A DNA stretch of 13,919 nucleotides from Oscillospiraceae bacterium (GCA_029005335.1 JAQXFT010000186.1:1-13919), one strand, 5' to 3'. Positions 1 to 7,196 are shown, counted from the stretch's first letter. The notes: generated from the sequence alone by a model not told the origin. A program made the numbers and translations.

Positions 1-209
1 CGGAATTTCCGGAAGATTAATCGCAGTATTCACTTGTAATACACTGCGTAGGCTGTATGCTTAATGCACGTGAGGTTCATAATCGTATGCAAAGGGCTGT
101 ATACCGGAAAATACCCTTTACAAATTACGGAATATCAATAGCATATATGAACGGAATTTTAAAACGCAGTCTGGAAGTTTTTCCGGAGCTTGCCGAAAAA
201 ATAGATTAA
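1..209 (+). pseudogene. hydF: [FeFe]-hydrogenase maturation GTPase HydF, C-terminal part with in-frame stop
   Basis: This is the 3' end of a gene whose start lies outside the window. Reading the frame ending at TAA 207-209 gives a typical HydF C-terminus: an FPED stretch, SQYSLVIHC, the HCxxC iron-sulfur ligand motif (H-C-V-G-C at 42-56), TNYGISIAYMNGIL, and a short tail ending EKID. HydF is the GTPase/scaffold that builds the 2Fe subcluster of [FeFe]-hydrogenase. The frame contains TAA at 18-20, between FPED and SQYSLVIHC, where family members usually have Leu; TTA to TAA would be one base change. The stop would remove 62 residues, including the HCxxC ligands, so the gene looks inactivated unless this is a sequencing error or strain-level variant. 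The family call rests on remembered motif similarity; the stop codon is directly visible. Confidence 0.72.
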
Positions 210-213
210 CATA

Positions 214-242
214 ATGATACAGATTTCCACATAAAATATAAT
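214..242 (+). promoter_or_regulatory. Candidate promoter of tspO
   Basis: A perfect -10 hexamer TATAAT lies at 237-242, with a 4/6 match to the -35 box (ATGATA, 214-219) at 17-base spacing. It falls just after the hydF stop and about 30 bases before the tspO start codon, so tspO is probably transcribed on its own. The -35 is weak and the region is AT-rich, which lowers certainty. Confidence 0.45.
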
Positions 243-270
243 AATATTAATTTATGTGAGGGGTCTGAAC

Positions 271-741
271 ATGAAAAGAATCAGGATAACTGAACTGCTT
301 ATATTTATATTCACTACTGAGCTTATAGGAGTTATATCCGGAATAATTGCCGGAAATTCATTCGGAATTTACAGTGAGCTTGCGAAGCCTCCGTTATCAC
401 CTCCGTCAGGAATATTTCCGGTAGCATGGGCAATACTTTATGCACTTATGGGAACATCATTATATATAGCATACTATGACGACAAGGATAACAGAAAAAA
501 CAATCTTATTCTCTATGGAATACAGCTTTTTGTAAACTTCATGTGGAGTATAATATTTTTCAGATTCCGGCTTTTCGGAGCTTCTGCAATTATAATTCTT
601 ATTCTGATTCTGCTTGTTATAAAAATGATAATGCAGTTCGGAAAATCAAACAAAGCTGCAGGTTATATAAATATTCCATATCTGATATGGCTTATTTATG
701 CATTATATCTTAATACAGGAGTATTTTTTCTTAACCCTTGA
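271..741 (+). CDS. tspO: TspO/MBR family membrane protein
   Basis: A 156-residue integral membrane protein of the TspO/MBR (translocator/peripheral benzodiazepine receptor) family. The five expected hydrophobic helices lie near residues 5-27, 48-68, 78-96, 101-121 and 131-152. Family hallmarks are visible: the KPPLSPPSGIFPVAW loop leading into helix 2, NFMWSIIFF in helix 3, and PYLIW followed by ALYLNTG in helix 5. Bacterial homologues bind tetrapyrroles such as protoporphyrin IX and are linked to stress or tetrapyrrole handling; the ligand here is unknown. The start is ATG 271, preceded by GAGGGG at 258-263 with 7-base spacing. An in-frame GTG at 256 overlaps that binding site and is rejected. 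Its stop codon overlaps the -35 box of the pan operon promoter. The length is normal for bacterial TspO. Confidence 0.9.
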   Translation: MKRIRITELLIFIFTTELIGVISGIIAGNSFGIYSELAKPPLSPPSGIFPVAWAILYALMGTSLYIAYYDDKDNRKNNLILYGIQLFVNFMWSIIFFRFRLFGASAIIILILILLVIKMIMQFGKSNKAAGYINIPYLIWLIYALYLNTGVFFLNP

Positions 742-766
742 AATTATAATAAATAGGTGCTATAAT
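738..766 (+). promoter_or_regulatory. Extended -10 promoter of the panBCD-coaX operon
   Basis: TTGAAA (738-743) and TATAAT (761-766) are separated by exactly 17 bases, and TGC directly precedes the -10 (extended -10). The -35 box starts inside the last codons of tspO. Transcription should begin near 773-775, giving a leader of about 65 bases before panB. Confidence 0.75.
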
Positions 767-837
767 AAATTGGAGATACTAAAAAAAGTTTTCAGGGGAA
801 ATAATATTCTCCTCAGATGAGAAAGGAAAGATTCAGA

Positions 838-1686
838 ATGAAAAATACTGTTTCAACACTTCTGAAGCAGAAGCAGTCGGGAGATAAAATTACCATGCTT
901 ACCGCCTATGACTACTCAACAGCTAAAATGGAAGACGAATGCGGAGTAAACTGTATTCTTGTAGGTGATTCGCTGGGAATGGTAATGCTCGGATATGAAA
1001 ATACGCTTCCTGTAACTATGGAAGATATGATTCACCATACAAAGGCGGTTGCAAGAGGTGCGGAAAATGCATTTGTAATAGCAGATATGCCCTTTATGTC
1101 GTATCAGACCGGCATATATGATTCTGTCAGAAATGCCGGCAGACTTATAAAGGAGGGAAATGCCCATGCCGTAAAGCTGGAGGGCGGTGCGGAAGTATGT
1201 GAGCAGATTGAAGCAATTACAAAAGCATCAATTCCTGTTGTTGCACATCTTGGATTAACTCCGCAGTCTGTAAACGTATTCGGAGGCTTTAAGGTTCAGG
1301 GAAAAAATTATGAGCGTGCAGAACAGCTTGTAGAGGACGCATTGAAAATTGAAAGAGCCGGAGCATGCATGGTAGTTTTTGAATGTATTCCGGCTGAGCT
1401 TGCCGAAGTAATCACGAAAAAGCTTACTATACCTACTATCGGAATCGGAGCAGGTGCAGGCTGTGACGGTCAGGTGCTTGTATATCAGGATATGCTCGGA
1501 ATGTTTTCGGATTTTACGCCTAAATTTGCAAAGAAATTTGAGGACGCAGGCTCTCTGATGAAAAGCGGATTCAAAAAGTATATAGAAGAAACAAAATCCG
1601 GAACTTTTCCGGCTCAGGAGCATACATTCAGCATTGACAGCGAAGTAATATCAAAAATCAGGGATAAATATATAACGGAGGACTGA
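838..1686 (+). CDS. panB: 3-methyl-2-oxobutanoate hydroxymethyltransferase (ketopantoate synthase)
   Basis: PanB transfers a hydroxymethyl group from 5,10-methylene-tetrahydrofolate to alpha-ketoisovalerate, forming ketopantoate, the first committed step of pantothenate synthesis in the cytoplasm. The 282-residue protein shows the family signatures: MLTAYDYSTA, VGDSLGMVMLG with metal-ligand Asp44, IADMPFMSY with Asp83, KLEGG with Glu115, HLGLTPQS with His137, FECIPAELA with Glu182 as likely catalytic base, and IGIGAGAGCDGQVLV. All key residues are present. The start is ATG 838, with AAAGGAAAG at 822-830 upstream. An in-frame ATG at 817 is rejected because the binding site lies inside that extension and nothing suitable sits ahead of it. 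It is the first gene of a four-gene operon; the panC binding site overlaps its stop codon. Confidence 0.96.
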   Translation: MKNTVSTLLKQKQSGDKITMLTAYDYSTAKMEDECGVNCILVGDSLGMVMLGYENTLPVTMEDMIHHTKAVARGAENAFVIADMPFMSYQTGIYDSVRNAGRLIKEGNAHAVKLEGGAEVCEQIEAITKASIPVVAHLGLTPQSVNVFGGFKVQGKNYERAEQLVEDALKIERAGACMVVFECIPAELAEVITKKLTIPTIGIGAGAGCDGQVLVYQDMLGMFSDFTPKFAKKFEDAGSLMKSGFKKYIEETKSGTFPAQEHTFSIDSEVISKIRDKYITED

Positions 1687-1692
1687 AAGATT

Positions 1693-2541
1693 ATGAAAAT
1701 TGTCAGGACGATTGATGAAATAAGGAATCAGGTAAAAAGCTGGAGAAAAGAAGGTCTTACAGTCGGATTCGTTCCGACTATGGGGTATCTTCATGAGGGA
1801 CACGCAAGCCTTATAAGAAAATCATCTGAACAGAACGACAGAACAGTAGTTTCTGTATTTGTAAATCCCATGCAGTTCGGAGTTAATGAGGATTTGGACA
1901 GCTATCCCAGAGATATAGAACACGATTCGGAAGTTGTTGAGGAGAGCGGAGGGGATATTATATTCAATCCCGAACCGGAAGAAATGTACAAGTCCGGCTT
2001 TTCGTCATTTGTGGATATGACAGTGCTTACAGAGGAGCTTTGCGGACTCAGCAGACCTGTTCACTTCAGAGGAGTTTGTACAGTAGTTACAAAGCTTTTC
2101 AATATAGTAAAGCCAGACCGTGCATATTTCGGACAAAAGGACGCTCAACAGCTTGCAGTAATAAAGCATATGGTAAGCGATTTGAATATGGATATTGAGA
2201 TAATAGGCTGTCCTATCGTAAGGGAAGAAAGCGGACTTGCCAAGAGTTCAAGAAATACCTATCTCAGCGATAAGGAAAGGGAATCCGCCCTTATACTCTC
2301 AAAGACCATATTTATGGGTATGGATATGGTAAGAAACGGTGAAAAGGACTGTAAAAAAATTCTTGACGCTATGAAGAAGAATATCGAATCCGAACCGCTT
2401 GCGAAAATCGACTATGTTAAAATAGTTGACCTTAACACAATGCAGCAGATTGATACCCTTGACCGTCCGGCACTCTGTGCAATGGCGGTATATATAGGAA
2501 AAACACGTCTTATTGATAATTTTTTCACGGAGCAGGTTTGA
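1693..2541 (+). CDS. panC: Pantothenate synthetase (pantoate--beta-alanine ligase)
   Basis: PanC joins pantoate and beta-alanine with ATP, through a pantoyl-adenylate intermediate, to make pantothenate. The 282-residue length is normal. The nucleotide-binding HIGH-type motif is PTMGYLHEGH (28-37). NPMQFGVNEDLDSYPRD, YFGQKDAQQL (145-154) and the KMSKS-like SGLAKSSRN (180-188) are the other family landmarks. The start is ATG 1693, with GGAGGA at 1677-1682 spanning the end of panB, so translation is probably coupled. No ketopantoate reductase (panE) lies in this window; that step must be encoded elsewhere or done by another reductase such as IlvC. Confidence 0.96.
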   Translation: MKIVRTIDEIRNQVKSWRKEGLTVGFVPTMGYLHEGHASLIRKSSEQNDRTVVSVFVNPMQFGVNEDLDSYPRDIEHDSEVVEESGGDIIFNPEPEEMYKSGFSSFVDMTVLTEELCGLSRPVHFRGVCTVVTKLFNIVKPDRAYFGQKDAQQLAVIKHMVSDLNMDIEIIGCPIVREESGLAKSSRNTYLSDKERESALILSKTIFMGMDMVRNGEKDCKKILDAMKKNIESEPLAKIDYVKIVDLNTMQQIDTLDRPALCAMAVYIGKTRLIDNFFTEQV

Positions 2542-2547
2542 TAAACT

Positions 2548-2940
2548 ATGACTATATCAGTATTGAAAAGTAAAATACACCGTGCAGTGATAACTCAGGC
2601 TGAGCTTAATTATATAGGAAGCATAACTATTGATGAAGATTTAATGGATTCCGCAAATATCAGGGAATATGAGCATGTCCACATAGTAAACGTAAACAGC
2701 GGAAGCCGAATCGAAACTTATGTTATTGCCGGAGAACGTGGAAGCGGTATGATTTGCCTTAATGGTGCGGCAGCCAGAGCAGGACAGCGTGGAGATTTCA
2801 TAATAATAATGTCCTATGCTGATATGACTCCCGAAGAAGCTGAAAATAATCCGCCATGTGTAGTATTTGTAGACGAAAATAACAGAATTACCCGTAAATC
2901 CCGATACGAAAAGCATGGCAAACTGGAGGATTTGGAATGA
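2548..2940 (+). CDS. panD: Aspartate 1-decarboxylase
   Basis: PanD makes beta-alanine from L-aspartate and supplies PanC. It is made as an inactive pro-enzyme that cleaves itself at a Gly-Ser bond to create the pyruvoyl cofactor. That site is visible as YIGSITID, with Gly24-Ser25 at the family's standard position, near LKSKIHRA at the N-terminus; ICLNGAAARAGQRGD is another family landmark. The protein has 130 residues, the usual size. A GGAGCAGG stretch (2529-2536) is the probable ribosome binding site, 11 bases before ATG. The gene begins 6 bases after panC and overlaps coaX by 4 bases (ATGA). Many Clostridia order these genes similarly, though coaX is often placed elsewhere. Confidence 0.96.
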   Translation: MTISVLKSKIHRAVITQAELNYIGSITIDEDLMDSANIREYEHVHIVNVNSGSRIETYVIAGERGSGMICLNGAAARAGQRGDFIIIMSYADMTPEEAENNPPCVVFVDENNRITRKSRYEKHGKLEDLE

Positions 2941-3698
2941 TACTTGCCGTGGATATAGGCAATACCAATATCGTTATAGGCGGATTTCAGGACAACTTTC
3001 TGTTTACAGAAAGAATTTCAACAAATCATAACAGGACTGCACGGGAATATTATATCGGAATAAAAAACATTCTTTCTTTTAATCATATCAGATTTGATAT
3101 TATAGAAGGAGCAGTAATATCATCAGTAGTTCCGTCAGTTACAGGAACAGTTGAAAAAGCCTTGTCGGAGCTGACAGAAGGAAAAATCCTTACTGTAGGA
3201 TACGGAGCTGATACAGGAATAAATATACTCACAGACAACCCTCAGCAGGTGGGAATTGACCGTATAGTTGATGCCTCAGCGGCAGCGGCTGAATATTCAT
3301 TGCCGGCAGTAGTAATCGATATGGGAACAGCTACGACAATATCAGTCATCGACAGCAACAGAAACTTTATCGGAGGAATAATAATGGCAGGAGTAAAAAT
3401 TTCTCTTGAAGCTCTTGCCGGAAAAACCTCACAGCTCCCGAAAGTATCCTTTGAACCGCCTGAAAATATAATCGGAAAAAATACATCTGATTGTATGAAA
3501 AGCGGAATAATTTATGGAACAGCATCATGTATAGACGGGCTTATTTCCAGAATAGAAAGGAGTCTTAATCAGAAGATTACCGCTGTTGCAACCGGAGGAA
3601 TGTCGGGGCTTATAATACCGCACTGTGAACATAGCATAATACATGATGAAAATCTTCTGCTTAAAGGACTTGTAAATATCTACAATAAAAACAGTTAA
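2937..3698 (+). CDS. coaX: Type III pantothenate kinase
   Basis: CoaX phosphorylates pantothenate to 4'-phosphopantothenate, the first step of CoA synthesis. It belongs to the ASKHA fold and, unlike type I/II kinases, is generally insensitive to CoA feedback and needs a monovalent cation. Family motifs in the 253-residue protein are DIGNTN (6-11, phosphate binding), VISSVVPSV, GIDR (106-109) with likely catalytic Asp108, DMGTATTI (128-135) and GGIIMAGVKIS. The start overlaps the panD stop (ATGA) and has GGAGGA at 2925-2930 with 6-base spacing, so it is translationally coupled to panD. Its position makes the operon run from aspartate and ketoisovalerate straight to phosphopantothenate. A hairpin terminator follows the stop codon at once. 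Confidence 0.95.
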   Translation: MILAVDIGNTNIVIGGFQDNFLFTERISTNHNRTAREYYIGIKNILSFNHIRFDIIEGAVISSVVPSVTGTVEKALSELTEGKILTVGYGADTGINILTDNPQQVGIDRIVDASAAAAEYSLPAVVIDMGTATTISVIDSNRNFIGGIIMAGVKISLEALAGKTSQLPKVSFEPPENIIGKNTSDCMKSGIIYGTASCIDGLISRIERSLNQKITAVATGGMSGLIIPHCEHSIIHDENLLLKGLVNIYNKNS

Positions 3699-3725
3699 AA
3701 GGCAGTCAACTGAGACTGCCTTTTT
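3697..3725. terminator. Bidirectional intrinsic terminator between coaX and the EAL gene
   Basis: GGCAGTC (3701-3707) and GACTGCC (3714-3720) form a 7-bp stem with a 6-base loop. An A-tract precedes it and a T-tract (3721-3725) follows, so it can end transcription in both directions. It serves coaX from the left and the minus-strand EAL gene, whose stop is at 3727-3729, from the right. Confidence 0.88.
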
Positions 3726-3726
3726 A

Positions 3727-6216
3727 TTATGTATAGATGTATTTTCTTTCAAATTCTTCCACACGGATAGCCTTATCGAAGAGCCAGCCCTGAGCAAAAT
3801 CGAAACCGCATTTACAAAGGAACTCAGCCTGATTTTCTGTTTCTACTCCTTCAAATATAATTTCCTTGTTTGTAGTATTTATCAGCATACACATCTGCCT
3901 TATGAAATCACGGTGATATTTTGATTTTTCAATGCCGTCCACGAATACTTTATCAACCTTTACCGTATCAATAGGAGAGTTAAGCAGAAAGCTCAGAGAT
4001 GAATAGCCGATTCCGAAGTCGTCAATATCCACTTTGAAGCCGTGTTCACGCAGAATATTCATATTCTGAAACATAGCGATTGTATTTTCAGCAAAAGCAC
4101 TTTCAGTTATTTCAAATTCGATATAACAGTTATTGACATTATATTTTTTGGCAAGTTCAAGAACCTTGCGTGTAAATTCGGGATTGATATTATTTTTACG
4201 TGAGAAGTTGACGGATATAGGAATAAGTTTTTTTCCGTCGTCACGCCAGCGTTTTATGCATTTCAGGGCTTCCTCATAGATAAAGAAATCGAGTTCGACT
4301 ATATATCCGGCTTTTTCGAGTATGTCAATAAATTCACCCGGGAATTTATATGAACCGTCGTTATTTCTCCAGCGGGCGAGAGCCTCAGCCCCGACAACCT
4401 TTCTTGAGTTCATAGAGAATTTAGGCTGAAGGAAGAGTTCAATCTGGTGTTCGTTTATGGCATTCTGAAGCTTTGTGACAATACTTTTTTCACGGGTACG
4501 TCTTATTCTGAAATCGTCCTTATAGATACAGATATTGATTTCCTTATTGGCTTTGATATTTTTTCTTGCGAGGTCGGCGTTATCGATAATATATGAAATA
4601 TCCTCGTCACTGTTCTGAATATAGTATATACCGGAAGCAACTGTAAAATTTCCGCTTTTATACTTTTGTTTCTGGATATTGTAAAATCTCTGGGATATAT
4701 ATTCAACAGAGGATACAATATCATCTTTATCCTTGCCGGATAGCATAAATACGAACAAATCTGAGTTTATACGGGAGCTTTTTCTGACATTATCCATATT
4801 ATTTATGATAGAGGCGAAGTCATTAAGCATACTGTCGCCGGCATCGTATCCGTAGTTATCATTTACGAATGAAAAGTTGTTTATATCGGAATACACAACT
4901 GAGAGACATTCATTTTCGGGGTTATAGTTTTTTATTATTTCCCTTGCCTGAAGCTTGAAAGCCTGTCGGTTAAGGAGACCGGTTATATGGTCGCTCATGG
5001 TAAGCTTTTCAATTTTTGCCTCGGCATCGGCACTGTTGAGGTGAAGCTTTCTTTCATTGTCGATATTGGCATATCTTCCGTAAATATGTGTGATAGTACC
5101 GCATGAATCTGAAACACTTACATAGTGTACCCTGTACCAGCAGTATTCATCATCAAAAGCCTTTGTTCTGACATCGACATAATTTTTGGTATCGGATTTC
5201 ATAGCGTCTTTCCAGAGGGAAATAAAGCGGATATAGTCATCAGGGTGGATATTTGACTTACAGATTCCGCCGTTGATATATCCGTTGAATTTGTAGCCGA
5301 ATTTTTTAAATCTTTTCTTTTTCGGGAGATAGAGTATATCTTTTTTGATATCGTAGTCGAACATAAGCTCATCGGTATTTTCCTCAATAATTTTATAGCG
5401 TTCGTTCTGGAATTTTATAGTTTCCTCAGCTTTAGTCGTTTTGGTTATATCGAAGAATACAGCCTGAACTCTTGGAATGCCATCACTTCCGCTGAAAACT
5501 CTGCCGTTTATGCTCATAACAGCTTCTGAGCCGTCAGCCTTTGTTACTTTTGCTTTAAAGGTGATAGGATTTGTGTTGGTAAGGTTTTCAAAAATCTTAT
5601 TGAATATTTTTTCTTTGGATTCCGAATCGGCAATAAGATTTCCTACATATCCGCCATCAGTTGCTTTAATATATGATTCTTTTGTATGTCCGAGCTGACT
5701 GTAGAATTTAGGGTTTGCATATGTGAGGTGAAGCTTTCTGACATTTTCTGATTCTTCGACCCTGTATACGGCAATACCGCACGGCATATTTTCAAGGATA
5801 GCGTTGAAATCGAGAAAGTTATAGGATTCGACGAATCTGGGGTCAGAAGCTTCAAACGCCTGAGTAATAGTAACTTTAAGGATAATATTGTTGTCATCAC
5901 GGGTCAGTATTTCACAGCAGTTTGTGATAATAAGAACAGCTCCGGATTTGCATTTCATTTTATGTTCAAGATATATTTCGCCAAGAGCATTGATATTATT
6001 TTTAACAAAATTGCAGATATAATAGTATTCATCATCAAGGAGAAGGCTTCTGAACCTGACTTTCTGCTGTTTAATTTCTTCTTTTGAGTATCCTGAGAAT
6101 TTAACGAAATAGTCATCGCAGTCTATGATAATATTTTCATTGAAATCCTGAGTATTGACTGAAAGCAGAAAACTGCCGTATTTTATTTCGTGTATAATTT
6201 CGTTGTTACAAAGCAT
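3727..6216 (-). CDS. PAS-PAS-PAS-GGDEF(degenerate)-EAL domain protein, probable c-di-GMP phosphodiesterase
   Basis: An 829-residue soluble signalling protein with no signal peptide or membrane segment. Three PAS-like sensor regions span roughly residues 25-125, 135-260 and 275-390, followed by GGDEF (about 405-565) and EAL (about 580-820). The GGDEF site reads NSDLF (484-488), so diguanylate cyclase activity is probably lost, though DINNF keeps one metal-site Asp; the domain may instead bind GTP or regulate. The EAL domain keeps GAEALARW (EAL at 611-613), SVNFSR, EFEITES, DIDDFGIGYSSL (Asp732-Asp733), KVDKVF and EGVETENQ, so c-di-GMP hydrolysis is likely. The start is ATG at 6214-6216, with AGGAGGGTG on the minus strand (6226-6234), 9 bases away; an upstream in-frame ATG at 6270 is rejected because the promoter and binding site lie within that extension. 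It is monocistronic and convergent with coaX. The signal sensed is unknown. Confidence 0.88.
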   Translation of the reverse strand: MLCNNEIIHEIKYGSFLLSVNTQDFNENIIIDCDDYFVKFSGYSKEEIKQQKVRFRSLLLDDEYYYICNFVKNNINALGEIYLEHKMKCKSGAVLIITNCCEILTRDDNNIILKVTITQAFEASDPRFVESYNFLDFNAILENMPCGIAVYRVEESENVRKLHLTYANPKFYSQLGHTKESYIKATDGGYVGNLIADSESKEKIFNKIFENLTNTNPITFKAKVTKADGSEAVMSINGRVFSGSDGIPRVQAVFFDITKTTKAEETIKFQNERYKIIEENTDELMFDYDIKKDILYLPKKKRFKKFGYKFNGYINGGICKSNIHPDDYIRFISLWKDAMKSDTKNYVDVRTKAFDDEYCWYRVHYVSVSDSCGTITHIYGRYANIDNERKLHLNSADAEAKIEKLTMSDHITGLLNRQAFKLQAREIIKNYNPENECLSVVYSDINNFSFVNDNYGYDAGDSMLNDFASIINNMDNVRKSSRINSDLFVFMLSGKDKDDIVSSVEYISQRFYNIQKQKYKSGNFTVASGIYYIQNSDEDISYIIDNADLARKNIKANKEINICIYKDDFRIRRTREKSIVTKLQNAINEHQIELFLQPKFSMNSRKVVGAEALARWRNNDGSYKFPGEFIDILEKAGYIVELDFFIYEEALKCIKRWRDDGKKLIPISVNFSRKNNINPEFTRKVLELAKKYNVNNCYIEFEITESAFAENTIAMFQNMNILREHGFKVDIDDFGIGYSSLSFLLNSPIDTVKVDKVFVDGIEKSKYHRDFIRQMCMLINTTNKEIIFEGVETENQAEFLCKCGFDFAQGWLFDKAIRVEEFERKYIYT

Positions 6217-6252
6217 AAGAATCTGCACCCTCCTGAATTTTATATTTATATA

Positions 6253-6281
6253 ATAATACCATAATAACAATAAAAAATCAA
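6253..6281 (-). promoter_or_regulatory. Promoter of the EAL-domain gene
   Basis: Read on the minus strand, TTGATT (6276-6281) and TATTAT (6253-6258) are 17 bases apart, and TGG directly precedes the -10 (extended -10). Transcription should start near 6246, giving a leader of about 30 bases that carries the AGGAGGGTG binding site. Confidence 0.55.
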
Positions 6282-6308
6282 TATTTTTCCAAAAAAAAAC
6301 GTCTGTAA

Positions 6309-6374
6309 TTCACATATTTTTTACATCATGAAATAATATACAAAAAACCGTGTGAAAAATATATTATTTTCACA
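6309..6374. repeat. Cluster of inverted TTCACA/TGTGAA half-sites (candidate operators)
   Basis: In the divergent region TTCACA lies at 6309-6314, TGTGAAAA at 6351-6358 and TTTTCACA at 6367-6374. The last two form a perfect 8-bp inverted repeat around an 8-base AT spacer. The first two also pair, reinforced by TTTTTT (6317-6322) and AAAAAA (6342-6347). A further TGTGA at 6410-6414 abuts the -10 of the DUF5662 gene. This looks like transcription-factor binding DNA, but the factor is not identifiable from sequence alone; the spacing does not match the classic CRP/FNR site (TGTGA-N6-TCACA). Confidence 0.4.
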
Positions 6375-6411
6375 AATAACTTTGAAATCTATTTATTTTT
6401 GTAAAAATGTG

Positions 6412-6420
6412 TGATATAAT
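6412..6420 (+). promoter_or_regulatory. Extended -10 promoter element of the DUF5662 gene
   Basis: TGA directly followed by a perfect TATAAT (6415-6420) forms an extended -10 element about 34 bases before the ATG. No good -35 hexamer is seen at 16-18 bases. The inverted repeat just upstream suggests the promoter could be controlled by a regulator. Confidence 0.55.
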
Positions 6421-6453
6421 TTTAGTGTATTTTTTTTCGGGAGTGTAATATAA

Positions 6454-6996
6454 ATGATTTTAAAAAAACTGAAAGGGCATTTTTTAACGGTTATGAATCA
6501 CAAGGCAAAAGTTTTTTATAACTGTGCAAGAGCAGGAATAGTATGGCAGGGACTGAAGCATGACCTGTCCAAATTTTCACCTTCGGAATTTATTCCGGGA
6601 GTGATTTTTTTTCAGGGAGACAGAAGTCCGAATGAGGCTGAACGTGAAAGCAGAGGCTATTCAATAGCATGGATTCATCATAAGGGAAGAAACCGTCATC
6701 ATTTTGAATACTGGACTGATTACAATACAAAGACAAAAAGGCTTGAACCGGTAAAAATGCCGGATAAATTTATTGTTGAAATGTTCTGTGACAGGGTAGC
6801 TGCCAGCAAAACTTATATGAAGGAAAATTATAACGACCATGCACCGCTTGAATATTTTCTCAGGGCAAAGGGAAGGAGAGAGATTCACCCTGATACATCA
6901 CGCAAGCTTGAGCTTCTTCTGACTATGCTTGCGGAAAAGGGAGAAGACTATACATTTGCATATATACGCAGAAAGATAACCGGAAAACGATTCTGA
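6454..6996 (+). CDS. DUF5662 family protein
   Basis: A 180-residue protein that I recognise as the DUF5662 family, common in gut Clostridia and without an established function. It has no signal peptide or clear membrane span and looks cytoplasmic. It is rich in conserved His/Asp blocks: GLKHDLSKFSPSEF (HD at 36-37), HHKGRNRHHFEYW (75-87) and MFCDRVAASK (Asp113). Their spacing resembles a divergent HD-type metal-binding fold, so a metal-dependent hydrolase is possible; this is inference only. The start is ATG 6454, with GGGAG at 6439-6443, 10 bases upstream. It is divergent from the EAL gene across a region of inverted repeats, which raises but does not show co-regulation. The small DUF3789 gene follows after 95 bases. 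Confidence 0.8.
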   Translation: MILKKLKGHFLTVMNHKAKVFYNCARAGIVWQGLKHDLSKFSPSEFIPGVIFFQGDRSPNEAERESRGYSIAWIHHKGRNRHHFEYWTDYNTKTKRLEPVKMPDKFIVEMFCDRVAASKTYMKENYNDHAPLEYFLRAKGRREIHPDTSRKLELLLTMLAEKGEDYTFAYIRRKITGKRF

Positions 6997-7091
6997 AAAG
7001 AGTATAATTTTTCTGGCAGAGCAGATAATAAATATATGCGGAGTAAGAAATTATAATCTGCATAATTCCGGATAAAACAGGAGTAAGAAAA

Positions 7092-7196
7092 ATGGGATTC
7101 GTATTTTTTATTTTAGGCTCGTTTTTTGGCGGAGCAGTCGGAGTATTTGCACTGGCGATATGCTCTGTATCAAAAGACGAAAAAGGCAGTAACTGA
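7092..7196 (+). CDS. DUF3789 family membrane microprotein (34 residues)
   Basis: A very small gene encoding 34 residues. The protein is a single hydrophobic, glycine-rich helix (FFILGSFFGGAVGVFALAIC, about residues 5-24) followed by a short charged tail, SVSKDEKGSN. The FGGAVGVF pattern with a short polar C-terminus matches the DUF3789 family of Firmicutes microproteins, whose function is unknown. GGAG at 7080-7083 is correctly placed 8 bases ahead of the ATG, and a strong terminator begins three bases after the stop, both supporting a real gene. It probably sits in the membrane, N-terminus out or in undetermined. No convincing own promoter is seen, so it may be transcribed with the DUF5662 gene. 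Confidence 0.78.
   Translation: MGFVFFILGSFFGGAVGVFALAICSVSKDEKGSN

Noticed and set aside
256..270. GTG start extending tspO by five residues
   Set aside because: The GAGGGG binding site for ATG 271 lies inside this extension, and no site precedes the GTG.
767..837. pan-motif riboswitch-like RNA before panB
   Set aside because: The leader is only about 65 bases, and I cannot see the paired stems with bulged A residues expected of that RNA class.
1255..1623. Long open frame on the minus strand within panB
   Set aside because: It lies wholly antisense to a clear panB, has no ribosome binding site, and is Cys/Phe/Ser-rich as expected of a shadow frame.
7036..7056. Six-codon ATG frame before the DUF3789 gene
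   Set aside because: Too short to distinguish from chance, with no ribosome binding site ahead of its ATG.
7052..7057. TATAAT before the DUF3789 gene as a separate promoter
   Set aside because: No -35-like hexamer lies at 16-18 bases and there is no TGn extension; such hexamers occur by chance in AT-rich DNA.
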